DNA of 64,000 nucleotides from Pseudomonas sp. MAG733B. Lineage in GTDB: Bacteria; Pseudomonadota; Gammaproteobacteria; Pseudomonadales; Pseudomonadaceae. Numbering within the stretch: position 1 is the stretch's first letter; the number at the start of each line of letters is the position of its first letter. Below are positions 47,275 through 55,939 of this stretch, piece by piece. The position numbers and the translations under genes were made by a program. The notes under the pieces are model-generated. The model searched no databases. It saw nothing but the letters and a program-made list of their open reading frames with translations, and was not told where the DNA came from. The DNA lies in assembly GCF_036884845.1 (NCBI RefSeq), contig NZ_CP145732.1, forward strand, positions 4,278,001 to 4,342,000, written 5' to 3'.

Positions 47275-47463
47275 CGCTTGCAGGCCAAAATCGGCGATGT
47301 GCCGGATCGGCAATGGCGCCTTTAGGTTCGCAGATACCAAGTGCTCGGGCGTCCGCAACAACGCCGTCTTGTTCGCCCGCTTGAGCATGCGCAACGAGAA
47401 TGGCAGCAGGCACGCCATCAATACGACCAGCCCCCCGCCAGCAACCAGTATCATCGATTTGCC
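47275..47463 (-). pseudogene. Fragment of the M48 peptidase gene
   Basis: This segment matches the intact peptidase gene at about 50437-50612 on the same strand, including the code for 'MILVAGGGLVVLMACLLPFS'. It has no start, no catalytic motif, and homology ends sharply at 47463. With the intact DUF6966-like gene to its left it forms the left half of a duplication. Confidence 0.8.
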
Positions 47464-47526
47464 AATGCAGTGGCCGGCGCTGGCGATTGCGGTTTTCTGT
47501 GCAGTGATTGCCTTGCTGAAACAAGC

Positions 47527-48000
47527 TTACCGACCGCTCGGCAAGGGCGGTCGCGTTTCGACTTGCTCAAGGCTTACACGGTAGGTGGTGTAAGTGTCGC
47601 CGTCTTCAAGGTAAAGGTTGCTCCGGTAATTCGAGACTGCGCCTTTGAGTTTGATGTGCAGGCCGTTGGAGACACGCTGGATTACCACGTCTTTCAAGTC
47701 AGTGTCCGAGACCAGGAAGGCCGGGGTCTTGCCGAGGCGCACCTTCATCGTCTCATTATTCCTGCCGCCGCCATTGTTGACGTAGAACCTCAGGCTTTTG
47801 GGCTCATCTGGATCTCTGGCATCTTGAACGATGTAGATCGACTGCCCCGCAATGAAGTCCTGCTTCAGGACTATCTCAGAAGGAAACGCCGGTTTGTGCA
47901 GGTACGCATAGATGAGAGCGCCTACAAGGCAGAGCAAAAAGATAATCAAGAGATACTTTTTGACTCTGACTACAAGAGTTTGCAGTTCGGTCTTGTTCAT
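47527..48000 (-). CDS. Hypothetical membrane-anchored protein (157 residues)
   Basis: The ATG at 48000 lies 5 bp after the stop of the upstream gene and is preferred to the TTG at 48009. One transmembrane segment ('YLLIIFLLCLVGALIYAYL', about residues 16-35) is followed by a beta-rich extracytoplasmic domain with 'FVNNGGGRNNETMKVRLG'-like residues (read as YVNNGGGRNNETMKVRLG). No family is recognised. It is the last gene of a - strand block. Confidence 0.7.
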   Translation of the reverse strand: MNKTELQTLVVRVKKYLLIIFLLCLVGALIYAYLHKPAFPSEIVLKQDFIAGQSIYIVQDARDPDEPKSLRFYVNNGGGRNNETMKVRLGKTPAFLVSDTDLKDVVIQRVSNGLHIKLKGAVSNYRSNLYLEDGDTYTTYRVSLEQVETRPPLPSGR

Positions 48001-48005
48001 GGGAT

Positions 48006-48746
48006 TCAACTGTAATCGAAGGTGAATAGTACCAAGCCTTCAATCGGCTCGTAGAACATGACGATCATGTCTGCGCCGGCCGTCCGGTAATGCCAGCCCG
48101 GAACGCTTGCCACGTGGAAAAACCGGTTATTCGCAGGGCTCAGGGGGTAGACATTCGAATCGCCGCGGTCGGGGTCCAGTTCAACGATGTGCATTGGAAA
48201 TTCGACCGCCTCCACCCAGTTGGCGCAGCCATCGATTTCGCCGCCCAGTTGCGCGACAAATTCCACTGCATACAACGGTTCGCCATCCTCACGCGCCAGC
48301 ACGCCGCTGGTTTTAAACATTTCAACGGTGGCGGCAAAAGCGCTGTGCTGATCGGCGTAGTGCCGCTCCAGATCCGCTCTCGCCTCCGGGTGAGGATCAG
48401 CCAGCTGTGCATTCCCCTCGTGCAGAAAGAAGTAGCGTGGATCGCCGCACAAGCGATAGCGCCCTTGCTCGACCTTGAAGCCGATCCAGTTGGTTTTCAG
48501 CAGGCAGCCATGGCACCCGTCCCACTCGGTCAGCTCGCCGACAAGGCCCTCGTACGGTTCCAACGGGCTGAGCATGTGCAGCACACCCGACCACAAGGGG
48601 TTTACGGTGCTGATATCCAAGCTGAACAAAGGATGCAGATGGTTGGCCAGTTCCAGTTGATCGGCGACAAACACGTCTTCAACAGGCGGGAACGGCAGCA
48701 TGCCGGTGGGGACTTTGGTGAAGTCGGGGGTGTGATCGTCGGTCAT
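48006..48746 (-). CDS. Hypothetical cytosolic protein (246 residues)
   Basis: The start at 48746 is supported by AAGGAAGAAAC upstream; the longer frame to 49043 is a shadow of the CbrC gene. The product is acidic and Trp/His-rich ('TEWDGCHGCLLKTNWIGFKV', 'PGWHYRTAGADMIVMFYEPI'). No family is recognised. It sits between the CbrC-family and membrane-protein genes on the same strand, so a common operon is likely. Confidence 0.65.
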   Translation of the reverse strand: MTDDHTPDFTKVPTGMLPFPPVEDVFVADQLELANHLHPLFSLDISTVNPLWSGVLHMLSPLEPYEGLVGELTEWDGCHGCLLKTNWIGFKVEQGRYRLCGDPRYFFLHEGNAQLADPHPEARADLERHYADQHSAFAATVEMFKTSGVLAREDGEPLYAVEFVAQLGGEIDGCANWVEAVEFPMHIVELDPDRGDSNVYPLSPANNRFFHVASVPGWHYRTAGADMIVMFYEPIEGLVLFTFDYS

Positions 48747-48792
48747 CAGAGTTTCTTCCTTGTGGGTCGCCCCGGATTGCGCACTTTGGGTA

Positions 48793-49335
48793 TCAATGGT
48801 TGTCCTGGTAAGCACCCAGCGTGGCGCAGTGGCGACATTTGAACAGGTAGGCGGTAGGCCCGTGATCCTTATCCAGGGCATTGAAGAACGCTTGCCACTG
48901 CGGACCGTCCTCCAATCCTGTTGAGTCCTGAACGGCGGCGATGGCTTCCGGGCCCAGTTCAAGCAACTCTGCATGACCGGCCTTGCCGACAAACTCGGCT
49001 GCGTCGTCGCAGTGAGTGAACCAGCACTCTTGCTGCCAGCCATTAAAACCAGGCGTGCGCTGGCTGACTTCGGCGATCTGCGCCTCGCTCAGCGTGTCTT
49101 CGACGTCCAGGCCGATACTCCCGTCATCGACAAACGTCGCGCCCAGGCGCTGGTGCGCACTCCCGTCGGCAATGCACCAAGGACAGATGCAGTTTTCGTA
49201 TTCATCAATGGCGTATACCGGGCCCACATAAATGTAGCCTCGCGCCTGATTGCAGCTCACGCAAGTGGCGTAAGAGGCTTGCACCGAACCGCTACCGACG
49301 GGATCTGGATGATAAATAAAGTGGGGCAGTGTCAT
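48793..49335 (-). CDS. CbrC family protein (UPF0167)
   Basis: This 180-residue protein shows the family cysteine pairs: 'CVSCNQARGYIYVGPVYA', 'CICPWCIADGSAHQRLGATF' and 'LFKCRHCATLGAYQD', probably binding zinc. E. coli CbrC is CreB-regulated and affects tolerance to colicin E2. Members next to polymorphic toxins are plausible immunity proteins. AAGGA precedes the ATG. Confidence 0.9.
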   Translation of the reverse strand: MTLPHFIYHPDPVGSGSVQASYATCVSCNQARGYIYVGPVYAIDEYENCICPWCIADGSAHQRLGATFVDDGSIGLDVEDTLSEAQIAEVSQRTPGFNGWQQECWFTHCDDAAEFVGKAGHAELLELGPEAIAAVQDSTGLEDGPQWQAFFNALDKDHGPTAYLFKCRHCATLGAYQDNH

Positions 49336-49363
49336 GTGCGCATCCTTGTTAAGTGCATGCCTT

Positions 49364-49891
49364 TCATTGCTCGACCTGCTCTAACCATGTCTTGAATTCG
49401 AGGGCTTGCTCGGGGGTATTGAGTTGCGTAATCCAGGCGATTTCTTCCGGCACGCTTTGAGAGTCAGAGACTGCGAATACATAAATGGCGTTCTCAAACG
49501 TGCACGTCGTCAGCGACTTCAAGGCCGCAACACAGTGTTCAAAAACGAGCGCGCGGTGACGTGCAAAATCTTCATCGGGAATCGAATCAGCCAAGTCCCA
49601 CAACAGGCTCGACAGGGCGTTGAAGTGTTCGCCACCGAAGGTTACGTGGCTCCATTCAGCGGGTGACCATTTGAAATACGCTCGCTCAGCAGGATCTTCA
49701 GCCTGCACGCGCGCCAAGTGATCAGCCGTGTTGAACGACGGCACCAGCGTCCGCGCATCGGCGTCTGAGTACAGCGCAAACCCACAGACATCGGCGGAGG
49801 GGTGCGCTTGGCGAAATTGCTCGATGGCTTTCTTGCACGCTACCTGAATATCTCGCTGAAAATGGTCGTTGATCTGGCCCGAGTCGCTCAT
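49364..49891 (-). CDS. DUF4303 protein
   Basis: This 175-residue protein has the DUF4303 pattern: an N-terminal helix ('ACKKAIEQFRQAHPSADVCG'), 'FALYSDADARTLVPSFNTAD', 'YFKWSPAEWSHVTFGGEHFN' and 'TCTFENAIYVFAVSD'. The family is widely seen beside polymorphic toxins and is thought to act in immunity. It heads the - strand block of four genes (49891 to 47527). Confidence 0.85.
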   Translation of the reverse strand: MSDSGQINDHFQRDIQVACKKAIEQFRQAHPSADVCGFALYSDADARTLVPSFNTADHLARVQAEDPAERAYFKWSPAEWSHVTFGGEHFNALSSLLWDLADSIPDEDFARHRALVFEHCVAALKSLTTCTFENAIYVFAVSDSQSVPEEIAWITQLNTPEQALEFKTWLEQVEQ

Positions 49892-49912
49892 TCAAAAAAG
49901 AACCTCATGAAA

Positions 49913-50151
49913 CCCTCCACATCCGTGCCCTCAACATCGTTGGCCACTTCCCTGGCCCTGAACAGAAAGGCGGGCGTGCGCTACCCCGGGATACGGCGTA
50001 CGCATTGTCTCGATTGATGTCGCTGTACGGCGGCATGGGTTCGATCAACGACATTGTCCTGTATGAAAACGCAACACCCTTGCTGGACGAAAACAACGAA
50101 CTGCAAGGGCTGTTATCAGACCTTCATCAGCTTTGCGCAGGGAGCCTTTGA
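49913..50151 (+). pseudogene. Decayed 5'-truncated copy of the DUF6966-like gene
   Basis: From 49990 to 50151 the frame encodes the same block as the intact copy ('YALSRLMSLYGGMGSIND', 'NNELQGLLSDLHQLCAG'). Upstream the similarity fades ('RALNIVGHFPGPEQKGGRA') and no start codon exists. It lies directly before the end of the intact M48 peptidase gene, mirroring the intact DUF6966 and broken peptidase pair at 46983-47463. Confidence 0.8.
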
Positions 50152-50186
50152 ACCCGGCGCCCCACGCTTGCCGATGCTGAAAGCCT

Positions 50187-52352
50187 TCAGGCCTGCTCGA
50201 ATCGCTGCTGCAGCAAGTGCCGCGCTGTGCCTGCATTGAGGTAGGTACCGATCAGTTCCGCCAATTGCTCATTCTTGAGCTTTTTGTCGTCCCGGCAGAA
50301 CTGAATCAACTGCAACTGGACCCAGCGCTTTTTCTTGTCGAGCTTCGCATCAGGCGAAAAGAACGAGCGCGAGGCCAACTCAGGCATCGGGGCATCGTCT
50401 TCCAGCAGCAGATTCAAGTGCAGCCCCTGGCCCATTTGCAGACCAAAATCAGCGACGTGCCGAATCGGCAGTGGTGCCTTGAGGTTGGCAAAAACAAAGT
50501 GTTCGGGCGTCAGCAACAACGCGGTCTTGTTCGACCGCTTGAGCAAGCGCAACGAGAACGGCAGCAGGCATGCCATCAATACGACGAGCCCCCCACCAGC
50601 GACCAGTATCATCGATTTGTTACTCCCTGAAGCCTGCGGCAGCAGGTACGGCAGGATCAGCAGGCCCAACCCCAACAGCATGAAGAACGAGAAGCAACCC
50701 AGGGTAATCCACCCGCGCAATCGTGCGCCTTCATGCAGCCGGACTTCCTCCGTGGCATTGCTGGCATGGCTACGCAACGCCTGCACAACCGCCGCATCCT
50801 GCTCCACGTAGTGGCCGAGAAAGTCCTCGGTAATGCGCGCACGCAATGCCTGGGGATCGGCGAAATAGTGATCCATCGCGGCGCAGGCTTGTGCCGCGTT
50901 GATCGGGCGGGTGCCGCGGCTGACGGCCTCTTCGACCGTGACTTGCAGGGATTCCAGCCGTACGAGATTGGAGGGATGAGTGTCCGATGGATGCGGCAGG
51001 CTGGCCGCCATTTCCTCCTCGGGCAGGGTCAGCGTCTGCGCGGCCAGTTCCTGCACCAGGCTGCCTGGCAAATCGCCGGTACGCACGTGTTCGGCACTGG
51101 GGTTGGTCGCTCGGGCCACATGGGTCGATACCCCCTGCTGCAACAAGGGGTCGATGGCAGAGATGCGCACCAAGGCCGAAGCGATGGCGATATTCCCTGT
51201 CAGCTTCGCGCCCGCCGCGTCCGCCGCCAGCTCCCGCACGCGGCTCCAATGGTTCACCGCATGATCGAAACGCTCCATGAAATACTCACCGAGCATGAAC
51301 GCCGGCCACAGGGTCGTGCGTTGCAGCACATCGCTTTGCAACATGGTTTCGGCAATCACCCCGAGGCTGCGGCCGATGCCCTCGTAGATCGGTACGAAGC
51401 GCAGGCTGTACTCGGTATCGGCACCGGCGAAGTGCGCCAGTTCGTGACCGATGACCGCGCCGGTCTCCGCCGAATCGAGCAGGCCCAGGTACAGCATCGG
51501 CACGTGCAGTGTGCGCCCCTTGAGCGTGGTGTCTGCCGGGAGCAGGTTGACGTCGCTGGAGGTGACGTAAAAGCCTTCGGTCATGCCCAGCACGATGTGC
51601 TCGGGCGCCAGCGCGCCGAGTTGCTCCGCCAGCTGGCGAACATAGGCCCACAGCGCCGGCGCCTGTTGCGGTGTGACCATCTGGCCCAGAACGTTCATCG
51701 GCGTGGACTGGAACATGCGCAGCATGACCGGCAGCTGCTTGCCCATCTGCCAGATCGAATACAGGAAACCGAGCATCAGCATCAACACGATGAGCATCAG
51801 CTTGAATTCACCGGCGGCCATTTTCCCCATGTGCCACAGCCCCAGGCCCTCGAAACCGAGGATGGCCGCCACCGCCGCGCCCATGGCGACGATGTGCCCC
51901 ACCAGCAGGTACGGCAACAGGCGGCTAACCCGGCTGAAGGTGTGCAGCAAACGTTCACGGGAATGACTCGCGCGGGCACCGGCCCAGCGCAAGCCCAGCA
52001 GACCCAATACGCCGACCAAGAAGGCCAGCAGGCCGAGGGCGATGACACCCTTGGCCAGATTGCTCATCACGGCACTCACCGGTTGCAGGATGGTCAGGTC
52101 GTGCTCGGCGTCAGCAATACGCGATAGAGCCATGGCAACACTCATGCGCTTGCCATTGATATCGACCATTGCCGAGCTCGATCCCGGCTTTGCAGCCATC
52201 GCTTCGAGTTCGACATGCATATCACCCAGTTCGGCGTTGATAGCCGCGAATTCCTTGATGCTTTCCGAACTGCGTTGTAACTCCCAGGCGCCAAACAAAC
52301 CAAGGCAAAGCGGCAGGAGAATAAGTACGGCAATGAGTTTCAACGTTCTCAT
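50187..52352 (-). CDS. Membrane-bound M48-family peptidase
   Basis: This 721-residue protein starts at 52352 with GAGG upstream ('MRTLKLIAVLILLPLCLGLF'). It has several transmembrane segments in the N-terminal third and two more at about 600-650. The zinc-binding site 'GAVIGHELAHFAGADTEYSL' lies in the middle, and a Glu/Asp-rich helix ('WSRVRELAADAAGAKL') probably supplies the third ligand. M48 enzymes such as HtpX process membrane proteins. It is far longer than HtpX. A broken duplicate of its 3' part is at 47275-47463. Confidence 0.87.
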   Translation of the reverse strand: MRTLKLIAVLILLPLCLGLFGAWELQRSSESIKEFAAINAELGDMHVELEAMAAKPGSSSAMVDINGKRMSVAMALSRIADAEHDLTILQPVSAVMSNLAKGVIALGLLAFLVGVLGLLGLRWAGARASHSRERLLHTFSRVSRLLPYLLVGHIVAMGAAVAAILGFEGLGLWHMGKMAAGEFKLMLIVLMLMLGFLYSIWQMGKQLPVMLRMFQSTPMNVLGQMVTPQQAPALWAYVRQLAEQLGALAPEHIVLGMTEGFYVTSSDVNLLPADTTLKGRTLHVPMLYLGLLDSAETGAVIGHELAHFAGADTEYSLRFVPIYEGIGRSLGVIAETMLQSDVLQRTTLWPAFMLGEYFMERFDHAVNHWSRVRELAADAAGAKLTGNIAIASALVRISAIDPLLQQGVSTHVARATNPSAEHVRTGDLPGSLVQELAAQTLTLPEEEMAASLPHPSDTHPSNLVRLESLQVTVEEAVSRGTRPINAAQACAAMDHYFADPQALRARITEDFLGHYVEQDAAVVQALRSHASNATEEVRLHEGARLRGWITLGCFSFFMLLGLGLLILPYLLPQASGSNKSMILVAGGGLVVLMACLLPFSLRLLKRSNKTALLLTPEHFVFANLKAPLPIRHVADFGLQMGQGLHLNLLLEDDAPMPELASRSFFSPDAKLDKKKRWVQLQLIQFCRDDKKLKNEQLAELIGTYLNAGTARHLLQQRFEQA

Positions 52353-52846
52353 GAGACAGGGCCTCAATAGTCGCGTCGCCTTACATCCGTGGCGAGCATA
52401 AATTCCATTTAACGAAGGCCCGAAAGCCCCCACGCTATTGCACGGCCCGACATGAAAGTTACGGGGCGCACTCGTACCGGCGCGTTATACAGAAATATCG
52501 GCGATATGTAACGTCATATTGCCCGAACACTCGTTCAGCAATGGAAAGGACGCCTTGTATATCTCGGACATCCTGAATTGCCATCACTTCCCCCCGGTTA
52601 TATGACACTTATCCTTCAACCTTTCCTCAGCGGATCATCAAGCAGGCGTTGGGTGAACCGATTCACCTTTTTCAAATTATTTTCATTTTAAAATTGGATC
52701 CACAACCTGCCTGAAACCATTGAATTAACTGGCTTTCGGAACTATCCGACAGACACACCCCACAAGTAATGGCAAGCCGACATCATTGCGGCGTGTAACA
52801 AAAACGAGAAAAAATCCGTTCTCGAATGAACTTTTCGATACGACGT
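52353..52846. other. Intergenic region before the T6SS operon
   Basis: About 490 bp with no convincing ORF. It must contain the T6SS promoter. A small hairpin (CGAGAA / TTCTCG) lies near 52805-52824. No sigma-54 site with correct GG-N10-GC spacing was found. Confidence 0.4.
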
Positions 52847-52929
52847 GTTGCCATACACGACGTTACTGGCAACTCAATATCCATATGCCAGCATCACACT
52901 ACCGGTTATCCCCGGCAGTGTGTTTTTTT
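52847..52929 (+). terminator. Leader hairpins ending in a terminator-like structure upstream of the T6SS operon
   Basis: A 7-bp hairpin (GTTGCCA 52847-52853 / TGGCAAC 52867-52873) is followed by a stronger one (52895-52905 / 52112-type arm at 52912-52922, that is CACACTACCGG / CCGGCAGTGTG, with one mismatch) and a run of seven T at 52923-52929. This has the form of an intrinsic terminator on the + strand, 119 bp before the first T6SS gene, with no + strand gene upstream of it. It could be an attenuator or the end of a small RNA. Confidence 0.6.
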
Positions 52930-53047
52930 GGTTTCGAACATTAGCAATCACCTCTCGTGGACAGCTGTTCACTCGAGAAATCTGTCGCTCGACATGCCCC
53001 GGTTTTTTTATCCAGGAAGGCATGGAGTGTTCAAGGACGATGTACCG

Positions 53048-53800
53048 ATGACTCAGACGTTTTTTGATGTTGAAGCATTGATCAAGCTGCGAAGCCAGAC
53101 CCGGGCCATTTCTGATGCGCTGAAGGCGCAGGCTTCGGATTATCTGGCGACCCTGGCTTTGCTGATTCGTCCGCAGGCGTTTTTCGGTGAGTACCTGCAG
53201 GGTGCACAGCGCAGCAGCGGCCGCGAAACCCAGCACCATTTCAAGGAACTCAAGGAGCTTTACGACCGCATCGGCTCGGGCACTCCGTTCCAACTGGTCA
53301 ATGAACTCGAAGTGCCCCTGAACCTGCTCAGCACCACTCCGCAACTGTTTGCACTGGAGTACGACAAGGTGCTGTCCCAAAGCGGCCAATCCATTCGCAT
53401 CACCAGCCCCGTGCGCTGGGTGGTTGGCTTCAGCTCATTCGACCTTGCCCGTTTCCGCACGGTCATCAAAGACCCCAATCGCAGCAGCGCCGAGTTGTAC
53501 CGCTTCGTGGTGCATTACCTGGTGCTGTTCTACTGCCTGAGCAAGTCGCCCGGCATCAGCCGCCTGCTCGAAGGCTTGCGCTTCCCCGTAAGTTTCGAAC
53601 GTTTGAAGGACTTCGGCGACCTGCCCTTCTGCGTCATCAGCTCGCCGGTTCGCTCGCAATTGCCCGACGAAGCGGTGATCCGCAGCAGCACCCAGATCGC
53701 CGGCAACACCAGCTTCGAAGAACTGGTGGGCTTTGAAAACATCATGGAAATGAACGATGAAATCCGTCAGCGCCTGCTGCTGACGATCGAAGGAATGTAA
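53048..53800 (+). CDS. T6SS-associated protein heading the operon (250 residues)
   Basis: The start at 53048 is chosen because the upstream extension has no family-like sequence and crosses the leader hairpins. The product opens 'MTQTFFDVEALIKLRSQTRA' and has 'GRETQHHFKELKELYDRIGS', 'FLVNELEVPL'-like (FQLVNELEVPL) and 'TSPVRWVVGFSSFDLARFR'. It is shorter than a typical TssA and I cannot name it. By position, ahead of tssB, it resembles the unnamed first gene of P. putida K1-type T6SS clusters. AAGGA lies 13 bases before the ATG. Confidence 0.7.
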   Translation: MTQTFFDVEALIKLRSQTRAISDALKAQASDYLATLALLIRPQAFFGEYLQGAQRSSGRETQHHFKELKELYDRIGSGTPFQLVNELEVPLNLLSTTPQLFALEYDKVLSQSGQSIRITSPVRWVVGFSSFDLARFRTVIKDPNRSSAELYRFVVHYLVLFYCLSKSPGISRLLEGLRFPVSFERLKDFGDLPFCVISSPVRSQLPDEAVIRSSTQIAGNTSFEELVGFENIMEMNDEIRQRLLLTIEGM

Positions 53801-53867
53801 CGCGCTCGGCCCCCATTGAACCGACACGCAAACGACTTGCGGCGAATTGTTCGCACAGGAGATCACG

Positions 53868-54401
53868 ATGGCGAAGAAGGAAAGTACCCAGCACAAACTC
53901 GACCGCGTTCGCGCGCCTCGGGTCCATATCACCTATGACGTGGATATCGGCGACGCTCAGGAAAAGAAAGAGCTGCCCTTTGTCGTCGGTGTGCTGGGCG
54001 ATTTCTCCGGCAACCCGCTGGAGCCGCTGCCGAAGCTCAAGGACCGCAAGTTCATTTTCATCGACCGCGACAACTTCAACGGCGTGCTCAAGGGCATCAA
54101 GCCTCGCCTGACTTACCGGGTCGACAACACCCTGGCGAAGAACGGCACGCAGCTGGGTGTCGAACTCAACTTCAACGCCCTCGAAGACTTCGAACCACAG
54201 AACGTGGTCAAGCAAGTCGAGCCGCTGCGCAAGCTGCTGGAAGTGCGCAACAAGCTGGCGGACCTGCGCAACAAGATGGGCGGCAACGACAAGCTCGAAG
54301 AGCTACTGATGGATGTGTTGCAGAACACCGAGAAGTTGAAAACCCTGGGCAAGGAATTCGGTCGCGAAGCCGCCGTTCCAGCCACCGACGGCAAAGCGTA
54401 G
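53868..54401 (+). CDS. tssB: T6SS sheath small subunit TssB (VipA)
   Basis: This 177-residue protein starts at the ATG preceded by AGGAGATC. It has the conserved 'RVRAPRVHITYDVDIGDAQE' and 'LPFVVGVLGDFSGNP' and the helical C-terminus with 'LLEVRNKLADLRNKMGGNDK'. With TssC it builds the contractile sheath. It lies 10 bp upstream of tssC. Confidence 0.97.
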   Translation: MAKKESTQHKLDRVRAPRVHITYDVDIGDAQEKKELPFVVGVLGDFSGNPLEPLPKLKDRKFIFIDRDNFNGVLKGIKPRLTYRVDNTLAKNGTQLGVELNFNALEDFEPQNVVKQVEPLRKLLEVRNKLADLRNKMGGNDKLEELLMDVLQNTEKLKTLGKEFGREAAVPATDGKA

Positions 54402-54411
54402 GAGCCTCGCG

Positions 54412-55914
54412 ATGAACGACAAGCAAACCGTGACTCAACAGGACAGCGAACTGGTTGAAGTGGAAAACTTCACCGCGCAATCCTCGCTGCTCGACAGCAT
54501 CATTTCGCAAAGCCGTGTGGCCCGCTCCGAGACCGAGCGCACCCGCACCCGCGACCTGATCGGCGAGTTGGTCAACCAGATCCTGGAAGGCGAAATGACG
54601 CCTAGCAAGGACCTGATCGCCGTGCTCGACGCGCGCATCGCCGAGATCGACGCGATGCTCTCCGAGCAGATGAACGAGATCATGCACGCCAGTGAGTTCC
54701 AGCAGCTGGAAGCCTCCTGGCGCGGCCTGAAATATCAGGTCGACCAGACCGAAACCAGCACTACGCTGAAGATCCACCTGCTCAATGCTTCGAAGAAAGA
54801 CCTGGTACGCGACCTCAAGGCCGCTTCCGAATTCGACCAGAGCGCGCTGTTCAAGAAGATCTACGAAGAAGAGTACGGCACCTTCGGTGGTGCACCGTTC
54901 GGCATGCTGCTGGGTGACTACGAGTTCAACCGCAGCCCGGAAGACATGTACCTGCTCGAAGAGATTTCCCACGTCGCGGCGGCTGCCCACGCACCGTTCA
55001 TCTCGGCGGCCTCGCCTGAACTGTTTGGCTGGGATTCGTTTACCGACATGTCCGGCCCACGGGATCTGGCAAAGATTTTCGACACCGTCGAATACGCCAA
55101 GTGGAAGTCGTTCCGCGCCTCCGAAGACTCGCGTTATGTCGGCCTGACCCTGCCCCACGTACTCGGTCGCCTGCCTTACGGCCCGGATACCACGCCGGTC
55201 GAGGAATTCAACTTCGTCGAAAGCGTTGATGGCCGCGACCACAACAAATACCTGTGGATGAACGCCGCCTACGCGCTGGGCACCCGGGTCACCGATGCGT
55301 TTTCCCGTTACGGCTGGTGTGTGGCGATCCGTGGTGTCGAGGGTGGTGGTCTGGTTGAAGGCTTGCCGACCCACACATTCAAGACCGATGACGGTGAAAT
55401 CGCCCTCAAGTGCCCGACCGAAATCGCCATTACCGACCGCCGCGAGAAAGAGCTGTCGGACCTCGGTTTCATTCCGCTGGTGCACTGCAAAGGCACCGAC
55501 TACGCCGCGTTCTTCGGCACCCAGTCGACGCAGAAGCAGAAGCAATACAACACCGACATCGCCAACGCCAACGCCCGGCTTTCCGCGCAGTTGCAGTACA
55601 TCTTCGCCACTTCGCGCATCGCCCACTACATGAAGGCGATCATGCGCGACAAGATCGGCAGCTTCGCCTCGCGCAAAGACGTCGAACTGTTCCTCAACAA
55701 GTGGCTGTCGAGCTACGTGTTGCTGGACGACACCGCGAGCCAGGAAGCCAAGGCCAAGTTCCCGTTGCGTGAAGCGCGTGCCGAGGTGTTTGAAGTGCCG
55801 GGCAAACCGGGCGTCTACAAGGCTGTGACGTACCTGCGCCCGCACTATCAACTGGACGAACTGACCGCTTCGTTGCGCCTGGTCGCTGAACTGCCGCAAT
55901 CGACGCGCGGCTGA
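54412..55914 (+). CDS. tssC: T6SS sheath large subunit TssC (VipB)
   Basis: This 500-residue protein has the family signature 'FGMLLGDYEFNRSPEDMYLL', followed by 'SHVAAAAHAPFISAASPELF' and the C-terminal 'YLRPHYQLDELTASLRLVAE'. TAGGAGCC precedes the ATG. It forms the sheath with TssB and is recycled by TssH. No hcp gene follows, unlike many clusters. Confidence 0.97.
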   Translation: MNDKQTVTQQDSELVEVENFTAQSSLLDSIISQSRVARSETERTRTRDLIGELVNQILEGEMTPSKDLIAVLDARIAEIDAMLSEQMNEIMHASEFQQLEASWRGLKYQVDQTETSTTLKIHLLNASKKDLVRDLKAASEFDQSALFKKIYEEEYGTFGGAPFGMLLGDYEFNRSPEDMYLLEEISHVAAAAHAPFISAASPELFGWDSFTDMSGPRDLAKIFDTVEYAKWKSFRASEDSRYVGLTLPHVLGRLPYGPDTTPVEEFNFVESVDGRDHNKYLWMNAAYALGTRVTDAFSRYGWCVAIRGVEGGGLVEGLPTHTFKTDDGEIALKCPTEIAITDRREKELSDLGFIPLVHCKGTDYAAFFGTQSTQKQKQYNTDIANANARLSAQLQYIFATSRIAHYMKAIMRDKIGSFASRKDVELFLNKWLSSYVLLDDTASQEAKAKFPLREARAEVFEVPGKPGVYKAVTYLRPHYQLDELTASLRLVAELPQSTRG

Positions 55915-55939
55915 TCAAGCACATTGCCAGGGAGGCACC

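Noticed and set aside
47341..48015. 224-residue + strand frame
   Set aside because: It crosses the peptidase remnant and lies opposite the better-supported membrane-protein gene; composition fits an antisense shadow.
52787..52812. Possible sigma-54 promoter near TGGCAAGCCGACATCATTGC (52769-52788) before the T6SS operon
   Set aside because: The distance between GG and GC is 15 bases instead of the required 10.
54208..55899. 563-residue - strand open frame opposite tssC
   Set aside because: TssC is unmistakable on the + strand; the antisense frame has no family signature or ribosome site.
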